Below, in pieces: positions 37,568-46,373 of a stretch of 64,000 nt of DNA; the first letter of the stretch is position 1; the number at the start of each line of letters is the position of its first letter. Where the stretch lies: assembly GCA_018449715.1 (NCBI GenBank), contig JAAVVA010000003.1:62001-126000 (forward strand), written 5' to 3'. This DNA comes from Acidobacteriaceae bacterium dw_441 (GTDB lineage: Bacteria > Acidobacteriota > Terriglobia > Terriglobales > Acidobacteriaceae). The notes beneath the pieces were generated by a model that saw only the letters and a list, made by a program, of their open reading frames with translations, was not told the origin of the DNA and did not search any database. The position numbers and the translations under genes were made by a program.

Positions 37568-38797
37568 ATGTTTAAACCAAACAGGTTCTTTGGGTTTCTG
37601 CATGGTGTTTTTTTGGTCTTCTGGCCAGTGGTGATTTGGCTGGTCCTTACGGTTGCAGGCGTTCCGATGCAAGCGCAGGTGGCCAAAGCCGATCAAGCTG
37701 CCGGGAATGATAAGGACACAATCACCTTCGGCAACGGTGATACCTTGACGGGTAAAGTCGGCAAGGTCGTGTACGGCAATGTGAGCTTTCACAGCGACGA
37801 ACTGGGAGACCTGACGATTCCGTTGACTAAGCTCAAGGCGATCCATACGACGACGGCGTTCGCGGCGGGGTCCAATACAGAGCGGCTCACGAAGAAGAAC
37901 GTTGCGGAGCAGGTACCGGTCGGAAAGATCGCGCTTGAGAACGAGACTCTGAGTGTGATGCTGCCACAGGGCCAGGTGCGGGAGTTCCCCGCAAAAGACC
38001 TGAAGTTCATGCTGGATGAGCCGGCCTACCGGCGGGAGCTACATAACCAGTCGGACTTTTTGTATGGATGGTATGGCACAGCTACGCTGGGCGCGAGTGT
38101 CGTGAAATCGACGAACAGTGCACAAACCTATACAGGTACGGTCGGATTGGTTCGGGCGATTCCGACGATCGCCGGGCTGCCGGCGGGGAGCAAGACGATT
38201 CTGAATCTGAGTGGGACCTATGGGCTGGCGAAAGCCCCGGAGATTGTCTCCGGCGGCAATGTGTTTCAGACGGCATCGGTGACGAAGACGGATATTCTGC
38301 ACGGCGATCTGGAGTATGACAAGTTTTTTACACCGATGGTCTTTGGTCTGGTGAGCGGGAGCGCGGATCATAACTTCGGCAACGGCCTGGAGTTGCAACA
38401 GGCCTATGGAGCGGGCCTCGGCTGGGCCATCCTGCGGAGCCCGCAGAACGATCTGGCAGTCCGTGCGAGCCTGCAGTATGAACAGCAGCAGTTCTATAAC
38501 GGCATCACAAGCGGACTCGGAACGCCGACGGAAAATCTGGTGAGTGCCTCGATCGGGGAGACGTGGAGCAGGACCTTTCCGCATAGCATCAGATTCAACG
38601 AATATCTGACATTGAATCCTACATTCAATGTAGTTAAGGCATACTCGGGCGTGGCGGGAGCGGGATTTGTCTTTCCGGTGTATAAGAACCTGAACTTCTC
38701 TGTCACGACAACGGACAACTATCTCGGCGACCCGCCCGAGGGATTTTTGCGCAACACCTTTCAGTTCACGACCGGAGTTACTTATACGTTGAAATGA
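37568..38797 (+). CDS. DUF481 outer-membrane beta-barrel protein
   Basis: This 409-residue protein has a signal peptide (hydrophobic about 9-30, ending VPMQAQ). The N-terminal mature region has ITFGNGDTLTGKV and LGDLTIPL, which match a small beta domain often found before DUF481. From about residue 155 the sequence is made of amphipathic beta strands (DLEYDKFFTPMVFGLVSGS, GAGLGWAILRSPQNDLAVRASL) typical of the DUF481/YdiY salt-induced outer-membrane barrel. I start at ATG 37568 because the earlier frame gives no signal peptide; the ribosome site is weak. Function is unknown, perhaps a small pore or envelope stabiliser. Confidence 0.86.
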   Translation: MFKPNRFFGFLHGVFLVFWPVVIWLVLTVAGVPMQAQVAKADQAAGNDKDTITFGNGDTLTGKVGKVVYGNVSFHSDELGDLTIPLTKLKAIHTTTAFAAGSNTERLTKKNVAEQVPVGKIALENETLSVMLPQGQVREFPAKDLKFMLDEPAYRRELHNQSDFLYGWYGTATLGASVVKSTNSAQTYTGTVGLVRAIPTIAGLPAGSKTILNLSGTYGLAKAPEIVSGGNVFQTASVTKTDILHGDLEYDKFFTPMVFGLVSGSADHNFGNGLELQQAYGAGLGWAILRSPQNDLAVRASLQYEQQQFYNGITSGLGTPTENLVSASIGETWSRTFPHSIRFNEYLTLNPTFNVVKAYSGVAGAGFVFPVYKNLNFSVTTTDNYLGDPPEGFLRNTFQFTTGVTYTLK

Positions 38798-38807
38798 TTT
38801 GAGGAGA

Positions 38808-39002
38808 TATCTGGAGGCGAATGCTCTTCTAGCTGTGAATGATGTCCTGGCTGATCGTATACGTGGAAGATCGTTCGTGTGGACGTGTATTCGTATCAGT
38901 CTGCGTCACGTGCCTGAAGATCTCCGGCGTGCTCATGAAACACCTGATTTCGACGACGATCCCACACGCAGTCACAAAACCTACGACGATGAAGAGAACT
39001 GA
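38808..39002 (+). pseudogene. Remnant of LigD-polymerase gene 3' end
   Basis: The translation (containing NDVLADRIRGRSFVW and SLRHVPEDLR, then DDDPTRSHK) is clearly homologous to the last 60 residues of the intact LigD polymerase protein at 44209-45582 (DDVLIDRMRGPAYVW, NLRHVPESLR, DDDPTHKS). Everything upstream of this tail is missing. It directly follows the DUF481 stop. Together with the next entry it preserves the tail-to-tail junction of a second ligase/polymerase locus, in inverted orientation. Confidence 0.82.
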
Positions 39003-39013
39003 TAAATAAGCCT

Positions 39014-39256
39014 CTAACCATCATTGCAGAAGATTGCCATCAGTTCGTGTGGCGGAACCACCTCTAACTGTTCGTAAGTGCAGTCAGCAGGTTTCTTATC
39101 GACTTGCCCCCTGTGGAATTGGGCCAGATGCCTAAATCGAAGGCCTTGTATGTACTCGTACGCCACCTCGATCACAAGTTTCGGTCGCAATGGCTCCCAC
39201 GAAAGACCTTTACCCTGAGTCCAGTAGCTTTGTCCGCCGGGCATACGCTGCTCATT
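39014..39256 (-). pseudogene. Remnant of ATP-dependent DNA ligase 3' end
   Basis: The minus-strand translation (MPGGQSYW, LSWEPLRPKLVIEVAYEY, RFRHLAQF, YEQLEVVPPHELMAIF) matches the C-terminal 75 residues of the intact ligase at 43130-44212 (MPGGRSRW, LSWEPLRIELVVEVAYEH, YEQLEIVPPQELMSIF). The catalytic nucleotidyltransferase domain is absent. It lies 11 bases from the polymerase remnant in tail-to-tail arrangement, as in the intact locus. Confidence 0.85.
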
Positions 39257-39546
39257 ATCACTGCCAGCATCGATACTAGTCTATAACCTCCATGGATGAT
39301 GCTTCAGTACATCTTTGCGATAAGGTGCAAGATGCTTAACCAACTCCGACGCCTTTCTAATTTAAACCCTACATATTGTAGAGCATCCGCCTCGTCGTAA
39401 AGACCCTGCAGCAAAGAACCGATTGCAGTTTCGGGGACTTCATAGATAAAGGTTTCCTGGATGCCTGGATATCCTTATTTGCTTATCGACCGAAAGGGCT
39501 ACACTTTCAGATTGCACAGTGATCTCGAACGTTGCATCAAACTTCC

Positions 39547-40257
39547 ATGCTACGAATTGGAACGGCTGGCTGGTCCGTGCCTGCAAGCGAAGTAAGACAA
39601 GGAACCCATCTGCACCACTATTCACGTACCTTCTCCTGTGTTGAGATCAACTCATCGTTTTATCGTCCGCATCGTGCTACAACCTGGGAAAAATGGTCAC
39701 AAGAGACGCCGTCCCATTTCCGCTTCTCGATCAAGGCTCCGAAAACGATAACTCATGAGGCGAAGCTACGTGATACAACTCACCTCCTGAAAGCCTTCTT
39801 TGAACAGATCAAGCCCATGGGCGAGAAGACGGGGCCTATTCTTTTTCAGCTTCCGCCGTCTCTTTCGTTTGAGCCTGCGGTTGCGGAAGATTTCTTTTCT
39901 TCATTGCTGAAACTCTATAGAGGGGAAATAGTTCTTGAGCCACGCCACGCGACCTGGTTTACTGCATCTGTAAACATGCTTCTTAAAGAGAAGGGGATTA
40001 CGAGGGTAGTAGCCGATCCTCCTAAAGGTGACCCGGCAGCAGCTGAACCTGGTGGAGATACAGGGTTAAGCTACTATCGGCTACACGGTGCGCCAGAGAC
40101 TTATTATTCGAATTACGAGGAGAATTTTCTGGCTACACTGGCTTCCAAAATTAAGGCCCAGGATAATGTCTGGATTGTCTTTGACAATACTGCCCTGTCC
40201 CACGCGTATTCGAATGCTCTTCAACTTCAAACACTGATCGCGGCTTCTGCCTCATAG
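39547..40257 (+). CDS. DUF72 family TIM-barrel-like protein
   Basis: This 236-residue soluble protein of the DUF72 (YecE-like) family has IGTAGWSVP at the N-terminus, then FSCVEINSSFYRPHRATTWEKW, FRFSIKAPKTITH, a GPILFQLPPSL segment, LEPRHATW and YYRLHG. These match every conserved DUF72 block. Length is normal. I choose the ATG at 39547 since the conserved core begins two residues later; a TTG five codons earlier is possible, and no good ribosome site is seen for either. DUF72 proteins occur beside DNA-repair and Fe-S genes, but their activity is not established. Confidence 0.88.
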   Translation: MLRIGTAGWSVPASEVRQGTHLHHYSRTFSCVEINSSFYRPHRATTWEKWSQETPSHFRFSIKAPKTITHEAKLRDTTHLLKAFFEQIKPMGEKTGPILFQLPPSLSFEPAVAEDFFSSLLKLYRGEIVLEPRHATWFTASVNMLLKEKGITRVVADPPKGDPAAAEPGGDTGLSYYRLHGAPETYYSNYEENFLATLASKIKAQDNVWIVFDNTALSHAYSNALQLQTLIAASAS

Positions 40258-40412
40258 GCGCCGCTATTGCGCCTGAGTTCTGGCTGAGTGACTCGACGAG
40301 TTTGTCACAAATTCAGAATCGATCCTGACAACCTGCGCATTTACCGGTGCCTATCCGGGCTTGGCCCATCGGTTAATCACAAAGCGTAAAATCTAAGCAG
40401 CGGCGTGAAACG

Positions 40413-40811
40413 ATGAACAGGACATCCATCCCGAGCTTGAACCGTGCCGACGGGATGTCCAGCCTATGGGCTGCCGGAAGTCGAGTCGCTCTTCTGTTCA
40501 CTGGTGTCCTTTTATTGGCCATGCCATGGACCGAATATTTCTGGAGCTTTGACAAGTTCCTAAGGGGCGGCCAGGACTTCGAGCTTGGTTTACTTTCCAT
40601 TGCCACGATTTTCTGTCTCGTTATGATTATGCTGCAGCACGGCAAGTGCTCTGTGGATCAGTCATTCTCTTTGCGGAAATGGCTTTCCATTGTATTCCGC
40701 CGTGACGATCCTATTGTCCCGGGATCGTTCATGGGACTCATCGCAGCTCTGCATGTCATAGCGGTTCCGAGTCCATCTCTGCGCCAATATACTCTCCCTC
40801 TGCAGGTCTGA
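40413..40811 (+). CDS. Hypothetical two- to three-helix membrane protein
   Basis: This 132-residue frame has hydrophobic helices at about 24-40 and 59-76 and a weaker one at about 104-117. The intervening segment TEYFWSFDKFLRGGQDFELGLLS is amphipathic. I do not recognise a named family. It has a plausible coding character, ends about 100 bases before the radical SAM gene on the same strand, and may belong to that transcript. No strong ribosome site is visible. Real gene status is likely but not certain. Confidence 0.6.
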   Translation: MNRTSIPSLNRADGMSSLWAAGSRVALLFTGVLLLAMPWTEYFWSFDKFLRGGQDFELGLLSIATIFCLVMIMLQHGKCSVDQSFSLRKWLSIVFRRDDPIVPGSFMGLIAALHVIAVPSPSLRQYTLPLQV

Positions 40812-40907
40812 CGCCCTTCCCAACTCCTCATCTGAGTGGCATGTCTGAGTCATCGCGAATTCCTGCAAAAGAACCGACCATACTTGTGTTCCGTATTGGG
40901 AGAAATA

Positions 40908-41939
40908 ATGAAAAAGTCTGAAGTGCTCCAAGCCTGGGCCAGTATTTTGTCTGGCCGTGCTCCGTCGCTCTCTATCGAAATCACCAAGGAATGTCCCCTG
41001 CGCTGCCCCGGGTGCTATGCCTTCGACGCTGCCCATCTCGGCAGTTCCACCCAACTGCGTCAGCTCTCAGATTTCAAGGGAGACGAGCTCGTTACTCGCA
41101 TTCTCACCCTTCTCGACGATCTGAAGCCGCTCCATGTCTCCCTGGTCGGCGGAGATCCACTGGTTCGCTATCGGGAATTGGAGCAGCTTCTTCCACAAAT
41201 TGAGGCTCGCGGTATCCATACCCAGGTGGTCACGAGTGCTTTCCGGGTGATCCCGTCGCACTGGAAGGACTACACGAAGTTGAACATCGTCGTTTCGATT
41301 GATGGCCTTCAGCCCGAGCACGACGAACGCAGAAAACCAGCCACCTATGAACGGATTCTGAAGAATATCGTCGATGCGCAAGTCACAATACACTCTACGA
41401 TCACGTCGCAGATCGCTTCGCGGCCAGGCTATCTGGAGGAGTTTCTGGCGTTCTGGAGCACTAATCCGGCCATCAGGAAGATCTGGTTCAGTCTATTTAC
41501 GCCGCAGCGCGGTGCAACTGATCCTGAAATCCTGTCTCCATCTCAGCGAGTCGTCGTCATGAATGAGCTTCGACGCCTTCGCCCTCTTTATCCAAAGCTG
41601 GACATGCACGATATCGTCATCGACGAGATCGCCACGCCGCCCTCCAGTCCAGAAGAATGCATTTTCGCTCGAACGACGGAAACGATCTCTGCGGACCTTA
41701 AGACCCAGATCACGCCTTGTCAGTTCGGAGGAGACCCGGATTGCTCGCAGTGCGGCTGCATCGCCTCTATGGGGCTCGCCGCAGTAGGCCACTACAAAGT
41801 TATTGGGGGTCTCACTGCCGGTCATCTCTTCATGGCGTCAGACAGAATCGGGAAAGGATGGCGTAAAGTGCAAGAAACTTTCTCGTCAAAACCTGCCACG
41901 CAAACGGAATCGGTGCCGTTCAAGATTCTGTCCAGCTAA
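40908..41939 (+). CDS. Radical SAM enzyme with C-terminal Cys cluster
   Basis: This 343-residue radical SAM enzyme has the iron-sulphur motif CPLRCPGC at residues 29-36 (CxxxCxxC), preceded by SLSIEITKE. The glycine-rich SAM-binding segment HVSLVGGDPL follows. The barrel continues with THVQVVTSAFR-like THTQVVTSAF and VVSIDGLQPEHDERR. Near the C-terminus CQFGGDPDCSQCGC carries four Cys, likely an auxiliary Fe-S cluster site in the manner of SPASM/Twitch domains. GGGAGA lies just before the ATG at 40908. The class II aldolase gene follows after 31 bases, so the two are probably co-transcribed. The substrate is unknown. Confidence 0.88.
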   Translation: MKKSEVLQAWASILSGRAPSLSIEITKECPLRCPGCYAFDAAHLGSSTQLRQLSDFKGDELVTRILTLLDDLKPLHVSLVGGDPLVRYRELEQLLPQIEARGIHTQVVTSAFRVIPSHWKDYTKLNIVVSIDGLQPEHDERRKPATYERILKNIVDAQVTIHSTITSQIASRPGYLEEFLAFWSTNPAIRKIWFSLFTPQRGATDPEILSPSQRVVVMNELRRLRPLYPKLDMHDIVIDEIATPPSSPEECIFARTTETISADLKTQITPCQFGGDPDCSQCGCIASMGLAAVGHYKVIGGLTAGHLFMASDRIGKGWRKVQETFSSKPATQTESVPFKILSS

Positions 41940-41970
41940 ATCGTGAAATTAAACGAACAGGAGCGGAACT

Positions 41971-42699
41971 TTGAACGAATGTGAATGCAGCATAGAACAA
42001 GGACTTAGGCGCGACCTGAAGCGGTTCAGCAGGTGGCTCTCTCGCCTCGGGTTTACGCCCGGAACTGCGGGAAACCTTTCGGTACGTCTCGACTCACAAC
42101 GGCTTCTGGTGACTCCGACCGGCGTCAGCAAAGGTCTGGTAAAAGCTGTCGACATGGTCATTGTCGATCTCGATGGACGGCTGCTCGCAGGCTCACGGAA
42201 GGTTACCAGCGAGATGTCCATGCATCTCGCCGTTTATCAACAACGAGAGGACATCCATGCTGTCGTCCATTCTCATCCTCCGATTGCGACGGCTTTTGCC
42301 TGCTCGGGACGAGCGCTTGACGAGATCCTCTGTCAGGAAGCAGTGATGACAGTGGGAATCGTTCCTTTGGCTCCTTATGCAACCACAGGAACGGCTGAAG
42401 TGGCAGCGAGCATGCGGCCTTTTATCGCAGACCACGACGCGATTCTGCTCGAAAACCATGGTGTGGTCAGCTACGGAAAAACTCTTATGGAAGCATTCAT
42501 GAATATGGAGACGGTTGAACATCTGGCTCACGTAGCTCTCGCTGCCCATCACCTACGGACCGCTTGTCCTCTTAGGGAAGACCAGATCCAACACCTCCAA
42601 AGTGCACGGGCGAAATATGTTCAGAACGTTCAAAAGGAGTACTCGTCACCGCAACAAGGGAGTCTAGTAATCGGGCTACGCGAAAAAGCTGGCGGATAA
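41971..42699 (+). CDS. Class II aldolase/adducin family protein
   Basis: This 242-residue zinc-dependent aldolase-like enzyme resembles L-fuculose-phosphate aldolase (FucA) and related sugar-phosphate aldolases or epimerases. The typical GFTPGTAGNLSVR segment binds phosphate. The metal ligands are the HxH pair in VVHSHPPIAT and the later His in LLENHGVVSYG. The start is TTG at 41971 with AGGAG eight bases upstream. It follows the radical SAM gene by 31 bases, suggesting a joint pathway that acts on a sugar phosphate or similar carbon skeleton. FucA itself is 215 residues; the C-terminal extra part here is unremarkable. Confidence 0.87.
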   Translation: MNECECSIEQGLRRDLKRFSRWLSRLGFTPGTAGNLSVRLDSQRLLVTPTGVSKGLVKAVDMVIVDLDGRLLAGSRKVTSEMSMHLAVYQQREDIHAVVHSHPPIATAFACSGRALDEILCQEAVMTVGIVPLAPYATTGTAEVAASMRPFIADHDAILLENHGVVSYGKTLMEAFMNMETVEHLAHVALAAHHLRTACPLREDQIQHLQSARAKYVQNVQKEYSSPQQGSLVIGLREKAGG

Positions 42700-43129
42700 G
42701 ACTCTGATCAGCGAATCTCCGATAATGCGTTTAAGTTCTGAGACGGCGCGTCGAGAGAACGGCCCGGTGTCTCACCCCGTTAATCGTGACTCTCGATGAG
42801 TACATGGACAATTTAGCGCTCATCCAGTCGATACCTTAGTGTTGGGAATTCGACTAAGCAAAGCGCGTCTGCCGAGGGCGAATCGTGAAACTGGGCCTGC
42901 CTTCCGCGCTGGAGGATTGATCTGAAGCAGTTTAATGTTTTAGAAGTGCAATTCGTGATTGGATAGAAAATGAAATGAACGCGATGGGGCTGTTCCTGCT
43001 GGCCAGCCGAAATCGTGTCCGCCAGATTTCGACCTGCGGCAAGATAAGCTTTTGAGCGTGGCAAGAAGAGGAGGGTTTCCTTTCTGGGGCGGCATTCACC
43101 ATGGCAGGACTAACTGCATCCAACATAGG
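42700..43129. other. Intergenic region
   Basis: About 430 bases lie between the aldolase and the ligase. The ligase frame is open from 43052, but I place its start at 43130. No other gene or strong hairpin is seen. Confidence 0.45.
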
Positions 43130-44212
43130 GTGCCGCTGCCTTTGCCACCGCCGATCCTGCCCATGCTTGCCAAACGGGTTGATGAGATCCCGTCAGATGC
43201 AGACGCATGGATGTTTGAGCCGAAGTGGGACGGCTTTCGCACGGTGATCTTTCGCAACGGCGATGAACTGCTCATCCAAAGCCGCGATGGAAAGCCGCTC
43301 AATCGCTACTTTCCGGATCTGCATGAACCGCTGCTGCGCCAACTGCCGCAACGATGCGTTCTGGACGGTGAGATCGTAGTCGCGCGTGCAGCTGGTCTGG
43401 ACTTTGATGCCTTGACGTTGCGCATCCATCCAGCTGCGTCCCGCGTGAAGACGCTCGCTGCCCATTCTCCTGCCTCGGTCGTCTTCTTCGACCTGCTTCA
43501 GGTTGACGACCGCGATCTGCGCGACGAGTCCTTCGACGTACGGCGTGCTGAGCTTGAACGAGTCCTCGCGGATTTACAAGTACCACTGCATCTCACACCC
43601 GCGACGCGGGACCGTGCAACAGCGCAGGATTGGTTCACGCGTTTTGAGGGAGCGGGACTCGACGGCGTGATTGCCAAGGCTGTCGCGGGACCATACACGC
43701 CTGACAAGCGCACCATGCTCAAGATCAAGCACGAGCGCGACTGCGATTGCGTGGTTGCGGGCTTCCGCTGGAACAAGGACGGGGAGGGGACTGCGGTTGG
43801 ATCGCTTCTGCTGGGCCTATATGACGATGTGGGCAAGTTACAGCACGTCGGCGTCTGTGCCAGCTTCCCCGCAGCCAAACGCAAGGAGCTTGTGGAGTTC
43901 CTCGCACCGTATCGCGAAGATGCCCTGCAAGGCCACCCGTGGAAAGATTGGCAGAGTGAGGAGGCACAAGCCGACGGCCGCATGCCCGGCGGTCGATCGC
44001 GATGGAGCGGCGGTAAAGATCTGAGCTGGGAGCCACTGCGCATTGAGCTAGTGGTCGAGGTCGCTTACGAGCACATGCAGGGCACTCGCTTTCGTCACCT
44101 CGCGCACTTCCGTCGCTGGCGTCCTGATAAGGCGCCCAGCAGTTGCAACTACGAGCAGCTTGAGATCGTTCCACCTCAGGAACTGATGAGCATCTTTCCG
44201 GAACGAACTTAG
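43130..44212 (+). CDS. ATP-dependent DNA ligase (LigC/LigD ligase-domain type)
   Basis: This 360-residue enzyme seals DNA nicks with ATP. The adenylation Lys is Lys32 in FEPKWDGFR (motif I). Further nucleotidyltransferase motifs are QSRDGKPLNRYF, VLDGEIV, FFDLL, GVIAKA and the MLKIKHERDCDCVVAGF segment. An OB-fold follows, with LSWEPLRIELVVEVAYEH and FRHLAHFRRWRPDK. I choose the GTG at 43130 because PLPLPPPILPMLAKRVDE resembles the usual N-terminus; TTG at 43052 is possible. The gene is convergent with, and overlaps by four bases, the LigD polymerase gene. Together they form a split LigD system. No Ku gene is in the window. Confidence 0.9.
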   Translation: MPLPLPPPILPMLAKRVDEIPSDADAWMFEPKWDGFRTVIFRNGDELLIQSRDGKPLNRYFPDLHEPLLRQLPQRCVLDGEIVVARAAGLDFDALTLRIHPAASRVKTLAAHSPASVVFFDLLQVDDRDLRDESFDVRRAELERVLADLQVPLHLTPATRDRATAQDWFTRFEGAGLDGVIAKAVAGPYTPDKRTMLKIKHERDCDCVVAGFRWNKDGEGTAVGSLLLGLYDDVGKLQHVGVCASFPAAKRKELVEFLAPYREDALQGHPWKDWQSEEAQADGRMPGGRSRWSGGKDLSWEPLRIELVVEVAYEHMQGTRFRHLAHFRRWRPDKAPSSCNYEQLEIVPPQELMSIFPERT

Positions 44213-45582
44213 GCGTTAGTGCCAGAAATCGGCTTACTTTCGCGCGATTTATGAGTTGGGTCATCATCGGGATCAGGCATGCCCTGCGCAGGTCGCAACG
44301 ACTCCGGTACATGCCGCAGGTTCACGCGAATGCGATACCACACGTATGCCGGCCCGCGCATGCGGTCTATCAGCACATCGTCCGGCGCCAGCAGCGTCGC
44401 TGCTTCGGCGTTCTGTTGTTTCCACCGTTCGAGCCCAGCTTCTGCCGCAGTCTTGTCGCGGGACTGCGCAACCACCACCAAGGGCATCGTGGGCTGCCGC
44501 CGACCCTTCTTTGCAGCAGGAGCAGCCACTGGATCAACCCCTTCGCCCTCGGCTTTCACCATCTTCTTCTTGGCAGATGTGCGCGACTTTGAGGGCTGCA
44601 CGCGGGCAGGCTCACCTTCTATCTTGCGGAAGTGAGGTGGCCACGGAGCGTCTCCGATGCCCTCCGCTTCGTCGCGTGCCGCCATCTCGAGCAATGCGTC
44701 CAGCATACCGGCGTGTTCGTCCATAGCGGCATGCGGGTCGCCTATCTTCGCAAAGCGGTCGGGCACCGTGAGCACTGTGAAGTCCGCAGGATCGCACGTC
44801 ATGACTTCATCCCAGCGCAAGGGAGTACTCACACGCGCGTCGGGCAGCGGCCTTACCGAAAAGGCGGAGCAGGTGGTTCGATCCTTCGCATTCTGGTTGT
44901 AGTCCAGAAACACACCGTGTCGCTCTTCCTTCCACCATTTGCTGCTGGCCAGCGAACAGCGTCTTTCCACCGCGCGAGCCAGCGCCAGCGCAGCCCTGCG
45001 TACCTCGGTGAAACTCCATCTTGGCTCGATTCGTATGTTGATGTGCATGCCACGTGATCCACTGGTCTTAGGCCACGCCGCCAGTCCCAGTTCATCCAGC
45101 AAAGCCTTCACTTCCATGGTTACGGCGCGCACGTCGTTCCATCCGACACCAGGCTGTGGATCAAGGTCCACGCGCAACTCATCTGGATGATCGAGGTTTC
45201 CGGTACGTACCGGGTGTGGGTGCAACTCCATGCAGCCCAGATTGACGATCCATGCCAGGCCGGCAGCATCATCCACCACCACTTCGTCTGCAGTGCGTCC
45301 GGAAGGGAATGACAATGTGACGGTCCGCATCCACTCTGGGAGGTCGTTGGGGGCGCGCTTCTGATAGAACGGCTCCGCCTCCGCGCCATTCACAAATCGT
45401 TTTAGGACCACGGGACGATCCACGATGCCGCGTAGCGCACCAGGTGCAACGCCCAGGAAGTAATGCGCGATGTCCAGCTTTGTCAGCTTCACGCCGCGTG
45501 CGAAGTAGAGCTTGGAAGGGCTGCTGATGCGCACCATGCGTCCCGCAACCTCCAGCGACTCTGCATCATCTGCCTTGGCCAT
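44209..45582 (-). CDS. ligD: LigD-type primase/polymerase with C-terminal extension
   Basis: This 457-residue protein carries the LigD polymerase domain (AEP primase superfamily) at about 15-300. Catalytic acids are in RVDLDPQPG (DLDP at 139-142), followed by the SGSRGMHINI motif and the FLDYNQNAKDRTTCSAFSVRP block. A basic linker of about 60 residues (Lys/Ala-rich) leads to an extra tail of about 100 residues ending in NLRHVPESLR and DDDP. That tail is not part of the canonical polymerase domain but is preserved in the remnant at 38808, so it is evolutionarily stable. It would add nucleotides at double-strand breaks. The ligase partner is encoded convergently. Confidence 0.9.
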   Translation of the reverse strand: MAKADDAESLEVAGRMVRISSPSKLYFARGVKLTKLDIAHYFLGVAPGALRGIVDRPVVLKRFVNGAEAEPFYQKRAPNDLPEWMRTVTLSFPSGRTADEVVVDDAAGLAWIVNLGCMELHPHPVRTGNLDHPDELRVDLDPQPGVGWNDVRAVTMEVKALLDELGLAAWPKTSGSRGMHINIRIEPRWSFTEVRRAALALARAVERRCSLASSKWWKEERHGVFLDYNQNAKDRTTCSAFSVRPLPDARVSTPLRWDEVMTCDPADFTVLTVPDRFAKIGDPHAAMDEHAGMLDALLEMAARDEAEGIGDAPWPPHFRKIEGEPARVQPSKSRTSAKKKMVKAEGEGVDPVAAPAAKKGRRQPTMPLVVVAQSRDKTAAEAGLERWKQQNAEAATLLAPDDVLIDRMRGPAYVWYRIRVNLRHVPESLRPAQGMPDPDDDPTHKSRESKPISGTNA

Positions 45583-45885
45583 CGCATCTCCCTCGCCCGA
45601 TTAATTGTGATGCATTCCAACCGCATAGAAGTGCCTGTATGCGACCAAAGAGCATATGTTGTCCGGCGGTTCCCGCGTTCCGGGCGGACGCGACCAAGCA
45701 AACATTGGAGCGTCTCGTCATCAGTTTGGTTCGTCTGCAGGCTAACATCGCTAGTTGGTTTGTGTTTACTAGGGCAATTCTCGATCAGGTATAGCTTGAT
45801 TCTTTCCAAGCAAATCTGGGTGGGCGGATCTGAAAGAAGGTGCTGGCCGCATATGCGAGCGAATCCTGCATGGATGGGACTCTGT
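45583..45885. other. Intergenic region without recognisable gene
   Basis: This is roughly 300 bases upstream of the LigD polymerase gene and should contain its promoter. No gene is seen. It leads into a patch of gene fragments. Confidence 0.45.
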
Positions 45886-45954
45886 TCTCGTTTTCTCCGA
45901 AATGAGTGCAGAGTCTGCACTGTCGATCGTGAACTGGTTCCATGTTATTCCCTC
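45886..45954 (-). pseudogene. Relic of the Cys/His 68-residue gene 5' end
   Basis: On the minus strand a GGAGG site and an ATG at about 45942 open the reading MEPVHDRQCRLCTHFGE, nearly identical to the start of the intact gene at 63196-63402 (MESVHDGQCGLCTHFGE). Upstream bases including the ribosome site are also conserved. After about 17 codons similarity ends. Downstream of the break the sequence is unrelated. It is a truncated copy. Confidence 0.75.
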
Positions 45955-45964
45955 CTACGTGGGA

Positions 45965-46199
45965 TTACCTTCAAACGATTCTCCCTATGGGCTTGGTGGA
46001 ACGGTGATCACAAAGGACATAGAGCGCGGCAAACGAGTTGCCCGGCAGATCGAAACCGGGATGGTCTTCGTTAATCAAGCGATCTGGACCGCTCCGGATC
46101 TGCTACTTTGGCGGAGTCAAGAACTCTGGCTATGGGCGTGAACTATCCGATCTTGGTATCGGGGAGTTCGTGAATAAGAAGCTAATTCATGTAGCCTGA
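45965..46199 (+). pseudogene. Relic of an aldehyde dehydrogenase 3' end
   Basis: Translation gives [20 protein letters not shown], then [21 protein letters not shown]. After a one-base frame change near 46100-46107 it continues as [25 protein letters not shown]. These are the C-terminal blocks of NAD(P)-dependent aldehyde dehydrogenases of the succinate-semialdehyde type. The catalytic Cys and Glu regions are missing. A GCCGCCT/AGGCGGC hairpin lies about 80 bases beyond the stop. Confidence 0.82.
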
Positions 46200-46373
46200 G
46201 TCAGGTGCACGAAATGCTTGGACGGTAACATTGTAAGTTTTCCATAATCGAATTGCGCTCTTCCAATTTGCCGTTCTCAGGCCGCCTCCTCCTGCCGGAG
46301 TGAGGCGGCAGAAGGTAACATAGCGACAAGATCTCTCCCTTACCACGGGCCTGGTGCCGTAAGGAGATAACCA

